From positions 11,921 through 17,719 of the forward strand of contig PBCW01000017.1 in the NCBI GenBank assembly GCA_002718015.1: a stretch of DNA of 5,799 nt, read 5' to 3'. Below are positions 1 through 5,394 of this stretch, one piece after another (positions within the stretch are counted from its first letter, which is position 1; every line of letters begins with the position of its first letter). The notes under the pieces were generated by a model that did no database searches, had not been told where the DNA came from, and saw only the letters and a program-made list of their open reading frames with translations. The DNA comes from Rhodospirillaceae bacterium (GTDB lineage: Bacteria > Pseudomonadota > Alphaproteobacteria > UBA8366). Both the position numbers and the translations under genes were made by a program.

Positions 1-7
1 AAAAGTT

Positions 8-66
8 TAATCTGGCTTTCATGTGCCGGGCAATCAATAATCTGGCGTCCTTTGATATAATCTAGA
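8..66 (+). repeat. Three short direct repeats (TAATCT core) upstream of the first dioxygenase
   Basis: TAATCTGGC occurs exactly at 8-16 and again at 38-46, and a diverged third copy, TAATCTAGA, is at 58-66. The start-to-start distances are 30 and 20 bp, close to three and two turns of the helix, so proteins bound at each copy would sit on the same face. The third copy overlaps the candidate -10 at 56-61. This could be an operator array. The first 60 or so bases may instead be the tail of an upstream gene, which would make the repeats incidental. Confidence 0.3.
53..61 (+). promoter_or_regulatory. Candidate extended -10 promoter for the dioxygenase operon
   Basis: Positions 53-61 read TGATATAAT, which is a TGn extension followed by a perfect TATAAT hexamer at 56-61. 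Sites of this kind can work with a poor -35, and no good -35 is visible at the expected place (about 33-38). Transcription would start near 67-69, giving a leader of about 120 nt before the first dioxygenase gene. The element overlaps the third copy of a short repeat that may be a regulator site. It is a sequence match only, and in AT-rich DNA it could arise by chance. Confidence 0.4.
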
Positions 67-189
67 CCGACAAGAACTCATATGGTCGAGTGATAGTGCG
101 AACTTTGAAAAAGCCCCCGGAGAATAACCTGTTATTTTTAATTCAATTAGAGCCAAAGGTGTTCGTTCTCAGAGACAAAGAATTAAAAA

Positions 190-1026
190 ATGGAAATTAG
201 AAAACTTAGTGAATTCGTAGGAGCGGAGATCATCGGCTTAGATGCCGGAGTGGCAATTAGTCAAGATACTAGAAAGAAAATATATAAGACGTGGGTAGAC
301 CACTCCGTATTATTACTGCGCAACCAAAATATCTCTCCACAAGAATTTGTTCTTTTCGGCAAACAATTTGGAGTGCCCATAATCCAAACACTGAGCGATA
401 TGAACATTCAAGGCTGTCCTGAACTCGCCTACATATCCAGCGAAGACCGTGATATTCACGGGTCAGGAAAACGAATTATCCGAGGAACCAGCTGGCATAC
501 GGATCACTCTTATGCAGAGGTCCCACCAAAAGCAACCATATTACTAGGCATAGACATCCCAGATAAGGGTGGAGACACCGAATTTACGTCATCGACCGCA
601 GCTTTTGAAGCACTCAGTCAGGAAGAACGTACAAACCTCGAAAATAAATTCTCAACACATGCCTACCAAAGCAGTCGTAGCCCAAGACCAATGGCTATTA
701 GAGCCGCTAAAGACGAAAAGCGGTATCCTGGTGATGTGACACATCCACTTGTCAGAACTAATCCTGACACGGGACGCAGATCAATTTACGTTAATACCGT
801 GCGAACAGAGTGCATTCTAAACATGGACAGAGAAAAGAGTGATGAGTTGCTTGACAAAATATATGCCCATCTCGATCAAGAAAAATTTCAATACCGCCAC
901 AAATGGAAACCTGGAGACATTATTATTTGGGATAATCGAAGTGTCCTCCATAAAGCAAATGGTGATTACGAGGGTAAACGATTTCTTTACAGGATGATGA
1001 TTGAGGGCGAAAAACCGATACTCTAA
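190..1026 (+). CDS. TauD/TfdA-family Fe(II)/2-oxoglutarate dioxygenase (copy 1 of 3)
   Basis: This 278-aa protein has the length and motif order of the TauD/TfdA family. These cytoplasmic enzymes couple oxidative decarboxylation of 2-oxoglutarate to hydroxylation of a substrate, often releasing sulfite or an alcohol-derived fragment. The iron ligands are His103 and Asp105 (WHTDHS) and His254 (in WDNRSVLH). Thr130 in GGDT and Arg268 near the C-terminus match the residues that hold 2-oxoglutarate in TauD. The family HPxVRT segment is at 185-190 and YVN at 200-202. The start is well fixed: an in-frame TAA lies at 184-186, just before the ATG, although the ribosome site is weak (AGAG at 171-174). 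It heads a run of three paralogs. It differs from the other two after YVN, where they have N-P-x-R-I and it has T-V-R-T, in a region likely to line the substrate pocket. The substrate is unknown; taurine specificity should not be assumed. Confidence 0.93.
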   Translation: MEIRKLSEFVGAEIIGLDAGVAISQDTRKKIYKTWVDHSVLLLRNQNISPQEFVLFGKQFGVPIIQTLSDMNIQGCPELAYISSEDRDIHGSGKRIIRGTSWHTDHSYAEVPPKATILLGIDIPDKGGDTEFTSSTAAFEALSQEERTNLENKFSTHAYQSSRSPRPMAIRAAKDEKRYPGDVTHPLVRTNPDTGRRSIYVNTVRTECILNMDREKSDELLDKIYAHLDQEKFQYRHKWKPGDIIIWDNRSVLHKANGDYEGKRFLYRMMIEGEKPIL

Positions 1027-1068
1027 AAGAGAATCATTTAGAAAAGAGCTTAATCACGTCGAAGGCTT

Positions 1069-1073
1069 AGGAG
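1069..1073 (+). promoter_or_regulatory. Strong ribosome binding site for dioxygenase copy 2
   Basis: AGGAG sits 9 nt before the ATG at 1083 and is the best Shine-Dalgarno match in the operon. It fixes the start of the second gene. By comparison, the first gene has almost no recognisable site, so the second may be translated more efficiently. Confidence 0.75.
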
Positions 1074-1082
1074 AGAGAAAGA

Positions 1083-1931
1083 ATGACATTTGAAATATAT
1101 AAGCTTTCGAAAAACTTGGGCGCCGAGGTGAAAGGTCTTGATTTGCAGGGCACTTTGAGTCCCTCAATTAGAACCAAAGTAAATGATGCATTCGTTGAAA
1201 ACAATATTCTGGTCTTTCGTAATCAGAACCTCAACGCGAAACAATTTCTTGCAGCCGCCAAACAGCTTGGGCAGCCGACAATCCAAAAGCTCTCGCAATA
1301 TAAAGTACCTGGCTGCCCGATGGTATCCTACGTGTCAAATCAAGAAAAAACTGATGCGGGAAACCCAAAATTACTAGGTAAAGCATGGCATACAGATCAT
1401 TCCTTTCAACCTGAACCACCGAAAGCAACACTACTTCACGGAGTTAAACTTCCAAAACGGGGTGGAGATACCTGGTTTGCGAACATGAGGCTCGCTTATG
1501 ACACATTACCGAACAAACTTAAAGATCGTATCAACGGACTAGAGGCAATACATGCCTATCGGGAGAGCCGGAATGTAATGACAAAAAATGAGCGCAATGC
1601 AGAAATACTATCGGATGCTGAGGAACGAAAATTAAACATAGTACATCCAGTTGTTCGAACCCACGATATAAATGGATCCAAGTCGATCTACCTTAATCCC
1701 CTTCGAATAAAACGTTTTGTAGGAATGGGTCCCGATGAAAGTTCTGAGCTATTGCAACGCTTGATACACCACTCCACCAAAGATAATCTTGTTTATGCTC
1801 ATAGATGGCGACAAGGAGATGTGATCATCTGGGATAATCGTCAGACCATGCACCGCGTTGAACATAATTATGATTTATGCGAAGAACGCCTTATGCATCG
1901 AATCATTCTCAGGGGTGTAAAGCCGGAGTAA
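1083..1931 (+). CDS. TauD/TfdA-family Fe(II)/2-oxoglutarate dioxygenase (copy 2 of 3)
   Basis: This 282-aa paralog of the flanking genes is again full length for the family. The iron triad is His103, Asp105 and His257 (in WDNRQTMH). Thr130 in GGDT and Arg273 in the C-terminal MHRIILRG segment are the expected 2-oxoglutarate contacts. HPVVRTH lies at 188-194 and YLNPLRI at 203-209. The start is set by a strong AGGAG 9 nt upstream. The gene begins 56 bp after copy 1 and ends 9 bp before copy 3, consistent with co-transcription. The linker between the central His-Ala-Tyr (157-159) and HPVVRTH is a few residues longer than in copy 1 and is charged (about 167-185). This part of the fold varies between family members and often helps close over the substrate. 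The enzyme should be cytoplasmic and iron-dependent; its substrate cannot be read from the sequence. Confidence 0.93.
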   Translation: MTFEIYKLSKNLGAEVKGLDLQGTLSPSIRTKVNDAFVENNILVFRNQNLNAKQFLAAAKQLGQPTIQKLSQYKVPGCPMVSYVSNQEKTDAGNPKLLGKAWHTDHSFQPEPPKATLLHGVKLPKRGGDTWFANMRLAYDTLPNKLKDRINGLEAIHAYRESRNVMTKNERNAEILSDAEERKLNIVHPVVRTHDINGSKSIYLNPLRIKRFVGMGPDESSELLQRLIHHSTKDNLVYAHRWRQGDVIIWDNRQTMHRVEHNYDLCEERLMHRIILRGVKPE

Positions 1932-1933
1932 GG
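1930..1933 (+). promoter_or_regulatory. Ribosome binding site overlapping the stop of copy 2
   Basis: AAGG, 7 nt before the ATG at 1941, shares two bases with the TAA stop (1929-1931) of the preceding gene. This arrangement is typical of translational coupling inside an operon and supports the assigned start of copy 3. Confidence 0.6.
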
Positions 1934-1940
1934 TAAGAAC

Positions 1941-2783
1941 ATGAAGATTAAGATTAATAAACTTACAAACACTATTGGTGCCGAGGTCATAGGTATCGAT
2001 CTAACTCAAGTCGCCGGGGCGGGGACCAAAGAAATGCTTAATAAGGCACTTGCCGAGAATCTAGTTTTAGTTTTTCGCAATCAAACCCTAAACCGGCCTC
2101 AGTTTAGAGATGCGGTTCTACTTTTTGGTAAAGCCAAATATCAATTGTTGCAACAGTATCTATATGAAGACACCCCTGAAATAGGTGTTGTTACTAATCG
2201 TGATCGGGACGAAGCGGGTGATGGTAAAGTTCTGATCCGTGGACACACGTGGCATACTGACCACTCTAATGAAGAGATCCCAGCAAAGGCTACTGCCCTT
2301 TATGGCGTATCTCTCCCTGCCCAAGGCGGGGATACCATGTTTTGTAACTGTCAAGCTGCCTATGAGTGTTTACCTGAGGCCATGAAATCTATGATTGACC
2401 CACTTAAAGCAATCCATACCTATAACAGCCGTTTCGCGCCCAGAAAACTTCCAAAACGTACCAAGGAAGAAGTGGCCCGCTCACCGGATGTTGCTCATCC
2501 TGTCGCGCGAACGCATCCAGAAACCGGCAAAAAAGCTATTTATGTCAATCCTATACGTATTGAGAAATTTGAAGGAATGGAAATTGAAGAGAGCCAGACC
2601 TTACTAAAGAAACTTATAGAATTCGCAAGCCAGGAAAAGTTTATCTATCGGCACAAGTGGGTCTTGGGCGACATGGTGATTTGGGATAATCGCCAAACAA
2701 TGCACCAAGCAACCAAGGATTATGATATGTCACAATTCCGCAAACTCTATCGCATGATGGTTGAGGGTGACCGGCCTGTTTAA
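1941..2783 (+). CDS. TauD/TfdA-family Fe(II)/2-oxoglutarate dioxygenase (copy 3 of 3)
   Basis: This 280-aa protein is the third full-length member of the set. The iron ligands are His105, Asp107 and His255, with Thr132 and Arg271 as the expected 2-oxoglutarate contacts. HPVARTH is at 186-192 and YVNPIRI at 201-207, the latter shared with copy 2 but not copy 1. The start follows the stop of copy 2 by 9 bp with an overlapping Shine-Dalgarno site, so the two are almost certainly on one transcript. An oddity is the Cys-Asn-Cys at 135-137, with another Cys at 143, just after the 2-oxoglutarate-contacting Thr; copies 1 and 2 have no cysteine there. The region before HTDH (about 64-85) also departs from the other two, lacking the Gly-Cys-Pro that copies 1 and 2 share. 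Different substrate specificity is therefore likely, but this is inference. Confidence 0.93.
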   Translation: MKIKINKLTNTIGAEVIGIDLTQVAGAGTKEMLNKALAENLVLVFRNQTLNRPQFRDAVLLFGKAKYQLLQQYLYEDTPEIGVVTNRDRDEAGDGKVLIRGHTWHTDHSNEEIPAKATALYGVSLPAQGGDTMFCNCQAAYECLPEAMKSMIDPLKAIHTYNSRFAPRKLPKRTKEEVARSPDVAHPVARTHPETGKKAIYVNPIRIEKFEGMEIEESQTLLKKLIEFASQEKFIYRHKWVLGDMVIWDNRQTMHQATKDYDMSQFRKLYRMMVEGDRPV

Positions 2784-2829
2784 TATTTTTCCAGCTTGTA
2801 GTAAACTCGTGGAGCGGTACATATACAGC

Positions 2830-2874
2830 CAATCTATTGTAAACTGCATAGGTAATTTATAAACTTATAGATTG
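2830..2874. repeat. Perfect 8-bp inverted repeat
   Basis: CAATCTAT at 2830-2837 is exactly complementary to ATAGATTG at 2867-2874, with 29 nt between the arms. The spacing is too wide for a normal terminator, and no T-run follows. It could be a pair of half-sites for a looping or dimeric regulator. The AATCT core resembles the repeats at the window start, but that may be chance in AT-rich DNA. Confidence 0.25.
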
Positions 2875-2952
2875 CAATTATTGGCAGGCCTCTGAAATCA
2901 AAGCAACTTAATTTGTCTCATTAATCCCACGTCGCCAAAAGAAAGGCTAAGC

Positions 2953-2997
2953 TGTCACAAATAGGTATCGCATCGGTCTGCGATTTCCATTTTGACA
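2953..2997 (+). promoter_or_regulatory. Long imperfect hairpin or operator-like palindrome upstream of the binding-protein gene
   Basis: The core is a perfect 6-bp inverted repeat, ATCGCA at 2967-2972 and TGCGAT at 2979-2984, around a 6-nt loop. It extends outward with small bulges: 2964-2965 pair with 2987-2988, 2959-2962 with 2989-2992, and 2953-2957 (TGTCA) with 2993-2997 (TGACA), for about 17 base pairs in total. The outer right arm overlaps a TTGACA hexamer at 2992-2997. No T-run follows directly; the nearest is at 3013-3018. An operator next to a promoter, or an RNA processing or attenuation element, fits better than a classical terminator. The pairing was done by hand. Confidence 0.4.
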
Positions 2998-3080
2998 AAA
3001 ACTAAACAGATCTTTTTTGAGAAATACAGCGATTTTCTGTGAGCCCCTTAGATCGCGCTATATTAAGTTTTTGGGAGAAT

Positions 3081-3974
3081 ATGGTGAAAAAAATTAATGT
3101 AGGGTTTAGTCGGTATTCAGCATTCTATAGCCCTTTAATAGCAACAATTGCAGGCGGTTTTTTAAGGGAAGAGGGTTTAGAGCCCGAATATCATATTGCA
3201 AATGCACAGAAGTCGGTATTTGACATGATTGCCGATGGCACCGTCGAAGTAACACAATCAGCAGTTTCTGCAAGCTGGGGTCCGCTCGAGAAGGGCGAAA
3301 AATCACCAGTGCGGCATTTCGCGCAAATCAACATAAAGGATGGGTTTTTCATTGTTGCCAGGGAGCCGGACCCTAGTTTTACATGGGATAAACTCAAAGG
3401 GAAAAAAATGATTGTAGACCATGGTGGACAGCCTATGGCGATGTTTCGCTTTGCCTGCCACCTGTCTGGATTAACCTTTGACTCCATAGAGGTAATTGAC
3501 TTGGGAGGTACGGATACAATGGAAGCTGGCTTTCGTGCTGGCCGAGCGGATTACGCACATTTTCAGGGTCCTACGCCACAACAATTAGAGGCCGAGGATG
3601 TGGGATATGTGGTTGCCTCTGTTGGTGAAGTAATTGGCCCCGTTGCCTTTTCTAGCCTGGCAGCATCACCGGAGTGGCTTTCTAGTGATGAAGCTGGGTC
3701 TTTCATGAGTGCCTATCGTAAAGCACGCAAATATTGCATAGAGACATCCGCTGAAGATATTGCACACATGGAAGATGGCTACTTCAATGGGATAGGCCAA
3801 CCGGCATTAATCGATTGTCTCAATGCCTATAAAGGCCTCGGAAATTGGCATCCCTCAGTGGAAATATCATCAGCATCATATGAGCGCGCCTTAGATGTTT
3901 TTTCTAATTGTGGTCTGATCACTAAGAGACACCCCTTTGAGCAAGTAGCAGTTTTGCCGCCAGATGTTCAATAG
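3081..3974 (+). CDS. NMT1/THI5-like (ABC substrate-binding-type) protein without signal peptide
   Basis: This 297-aa protein resembles the NMT1/THI5-like group of periplasmic-binding-protein folds. Features include the N-terminal strand and KINVGFSRYSAFYSP start, GGFLREEGLEPEY at about 25-37, the VTQSAVSASWGP segment at 57-68, LKGKKMIVDHGG at 105-116 opening the second lobe, and FRAGRADYAHFQGP at 151-164. There is no signal peptide, lipobox or hydrophobic N-terminal helix, even from the longer GTG start at 3039, so it is probably cytoplasmic. No ABC permease or ATPase gene lies nearby. It may therefore be an enzyme or a ligand-binding partner, not a transport subunit. The Cys-rich motif of fungal THI5 is absent, so HMP-phosphate synthesis is unlikely. 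The ATG at 3081 was chosen because GGGAG lies at 3073-3077, but its spacing (3 nt) is short; the GTG at 3084 fits that site about as well. The MFS gene follows closely. Confidence 0.82.
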   Translation: MVKKINVGFSRYSAFYSPLIATIAGGFLREEGLEPEYHIANAQKSVFDMIADGTVEVTQSAVSASWGPLEKGEKSPVRHFAQINIKDGFFIVAREPDPSFTWDKLKGKKMIVDHGGQPMAMFRFACHLSGLTFDSIEVIDLGGTDTMEAGFRAGRADYAHFQGPTPQQLEAEDVGYVVASVGEVIGPVAFSSLAASPEWLSSDEAGSFMSAYRKARKYCIETSAEDIAHMEDGYFNGIGQPALIDCLNAYKGLGNWHPSVEISSASYERALDVFSNCGLITKRHPFEQVAVLPPDVQ

Positions 3975-4006
3975 CGCATATCGGGGCCAATATATCATTG
4001 AGCAAT

Positions 4007-5263
4007 ATGCAATTAAAAAACGCTGATGCCGGCCAAGCTGGTTGGAGGTTACCTCTAGTTGTATTTGTTCTGGCTCACCTTGTAGGCACGGTCCATTCAA
4101 CTGCCGTCACTGTAATGGTGCCTATAATTAAAACTTACTATCAAGCCCCATACACCGCCGTTGCAGCACTTATAACCTGGTATAGTATTGGACAAGCAGT
4201 ATCCTCGGTTCCCAACGGCAATATGATTGACCGTATTGGAGTACGAAATGGCCTTCTAGTTGGCTTTGCGATTTTATTCTCAGCGGCGGTTTTAGTTTCA
4301 TTTGCAGAAAATATCCTTATGGCTTACATCTCCCTTTTTATGATGGGCTGGGGATATTCCGCCATTAATCCTGCTACCTCTAAAGGTGTCTTTTTATGTT
4401 TCCCCGCAAATCGTCGGGCCACAGCAATGGGAATTAAGCAAACCGGTGTGCCGCTTGGCGGCGTCATGGCCGGTTTACTTGGCGGCCTAGCAGTGTCTCA
4501 CAGTATTGAGGCATCCGGTTGGAACCTGCATTGGCAGACTATAATGCTTATAATATCTGCAATAACGTTTGTAGGCGTCGGGCTTTGTTTTTTATTACCT
4601 CCATCCCTAAACAAAACCGAGGACTTAGCAGAACAGCAAAGCGTATTTGGTGAACTCAAAGTACTTGCGTCAGATCGACAATTTAATCGGTATGTTCTAT
4701 CCACAATGGCATTCAATTTCGGACAGTATAATTTCTTTACTTTTTTAACGGCCTTTCTCACGAAAGTACTGAGCTTTGGTCAAGAGACTGCCGGAGTCAT
4801 CTACAGCGGTGTCCAGGCAGTGAGCGCTTTTGCGCGACCTTTCTGGGGGTTTGCAAGCGATTTCTTCTTACACAGCCGGAAAAAGGCACTCTGCGTAGTG
4901 ATATGCTCCCTTGCCGTAATATGTTTTTCTGCATGCTCCCTAATTTCGTATGCGGGTGCGCCAGCATGGTTTGGAATATGTATATCCGTTATTCTCGGGG
5001 CTACGATCGCCTCCTACCCTCCCTTGATACAGGCCATGACAGTGGAGGCAGTCGAACCCAAAAGGATAGGATCAGCGCTTGGCTACACGCATATGGGTAT
5101 GCACATAGGTGCATGTATAGGGCCTCTGGCAATGGGAGCTGCCCTTGACCTCTTTAATTATAGTGTAGGTTATGGTCTCACAGCCATAGTGGTTCTTACT
5201 GGAGTTTTAATGTTGGGTTTCGGATTTCGAGAAGGATTGGCTCATCAAGACAAAAAAATATGA
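4007..5263 (+). CDS. Major facilitator superfamily transporter
   Basis: This 418-aa integral membrane protein has about 12 hydrophobic helices in two halves, with a cytoplasmic loop at about 200-225, as is usual for MFS permeases. The signature loop between helices 2 and 3 is clear: Gly71, Asp75, Arg76, Gly78 and Arg80. Its degenerate counterpart between helices 8 and 9 carries Gly281, Ser284, Asp285 and Arg291-Lys292. The RRATAMGIKQTGVPLGG stretch at 136-152, leading into a Gly-rich helix, is typical of bacterial organic-anion or cyanate/nitrate-like MFS members. It lies 32 bp after the binding-protein-like gene, which suggests co-transcription, and could import the compound used by the locus or export a product. 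The substrate is unknown. The start is uncertain: ATG at 4007 is preferred, but TTG at 3998 (421 aa) has GGGG 11 nt upstream. Confidence 0.9.
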   Translation: MQLKNADAGQAGWRLPLVVFVLAHLVGTVHSTAVTVMVPIIKTYYQAPYTAVAALITWYSIGQAVSSVPNGNMIDRIGVRNGLLVGFAILFSAAVLVSFAENILMAYISLFMMGWGYSAINPATSKGVFLCFPANRRATAMGIKQTGVPLGGVMAGLLGGLAVSHSIEASGWNLHWQTIMLIISAITFVGVGLCFLLPPSLNKTEDLAEQQSVFGELKVLASDRQFNRYVLSTMAFNFGQYNFFTFLTAFLTKVLSFGQETAGVIYSGVQAVSAFARPFWGFASDFFLHSRKKALCVVICSLAVICFSACSLISYAGAPAWFGICISVILGATIASYPPLIQAMTVEAVEPKRIGSALGYTHMGMHIGACIGPLAMGAALDLFNYSVGYGLTAIVVLTGVLMLGFGFREGLAHQDKKI

Positions 5264-5394
5264 GGAATGGCGGAAAATATTTAACTTTTGCCGTATGCAT
5301 TCGTCAAAAAAAACACTTCGCCGATCAACAGGCTAAAGTAAACAGCTAATCTGTCTAAAAGCACCCTTAAAAAACTTAGCGCGGTAGAAATAAA
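5264..5394. other. Convergent intergenic gap
   Basis: This is 131 bp between the ends of two facing genes. A weak bulged hairpin can form from CGGAAAA (5271-5277) and TTTTGCCG (5286-5293), but no T-run follows on the + strand. A run of eight A at 5306-5313 would be a T-run for the minus-strand gene, but no good stem lies beside it. A small dyad, ACAG then CTGT around five bases, is at 5342-5354. No terminator can be called with confidence. Confidence 0.4.

Larger units (their letters stand above)
2784..3080 (+). other. Intergenic region between the dioxygenase operon and the binding-protein/MFS genes
   Basis: This 297-bp stretch holds no convincing gene on either strand. It is AT-rich and contains two inverted repeats (2830-2874 and 2953-2997). 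A TTGACA at 2992-2997 could serve as a -35 for the downstream gene, but no good -10 lies 16-18 bp beyond it. There is no clear GC-rich hairpin with a following T-run to end the dioxygenase transcript, so readthrough into the downstream genes is possible. Confidence 0.5.

Noticed and set aside
1..65. Possible tail of an upstream protein: two + frames are open from the left edge to stops at 58-60 and 63-65, and a minus frame is open from about 78 to the edge.
   Set aside because: The stretches are only about 20-25 codons and none matches a family I recognise. The minus frame has no ATG, GTG or TTG start. None can be supported as a gene, though the left neighbour could end here.
105..135. TTGAAA (105-110) with TGTTAT (130-135) as a promoter closer to the first gene.
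   Set aside because: The spacer would be 19 bp and the -10 is poor; the TGATATAAT element at 53-61 is a much better match.
190..2783. Naming the dioxygenases tauD, tfdA or atsK.
   Set aside because: Catalytic motifs are shared across the whole family and do not show substrate; no tauABC or sulfatase-type neighbours are present.
2992..3021. TTGACA at 2992-2997 as a full sigma-70 promoter.
   Set aside because: The hexamer is perfect for a -35, but 15-18 bp downstream there is only a T-rich stretch with no acceptable -10. It is mentioned under the intergenic entry and not called as a promoter.
3039..3080. Upstream GTG start that would lengthen the binding-protein-like gene by 14 residues.
   Set aside because: No ribosome site precedes the GTG, the added residues do not form a signal peptide, and family similarity begins around Lys-Ile-Asn-Val-Gly just after the ATG at 3081.
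3191..3487. 98-codon open frame on the minus strand within the binding-protein-like gene, and similar overlapping frames elsewhere (for example 4498-4761 minus, 4903-5148 plus).
   Set aside because: They lie wholly inside well-supported genes in other frames, have low-complexity or atypical composition and show no family motifs.
5304..5330. Minus-strand terminator ending in the eight-A run (T-run on the minus strand).
   Set aside because: No stem of reasonable length lies directly upstream of the T-run on that strand.
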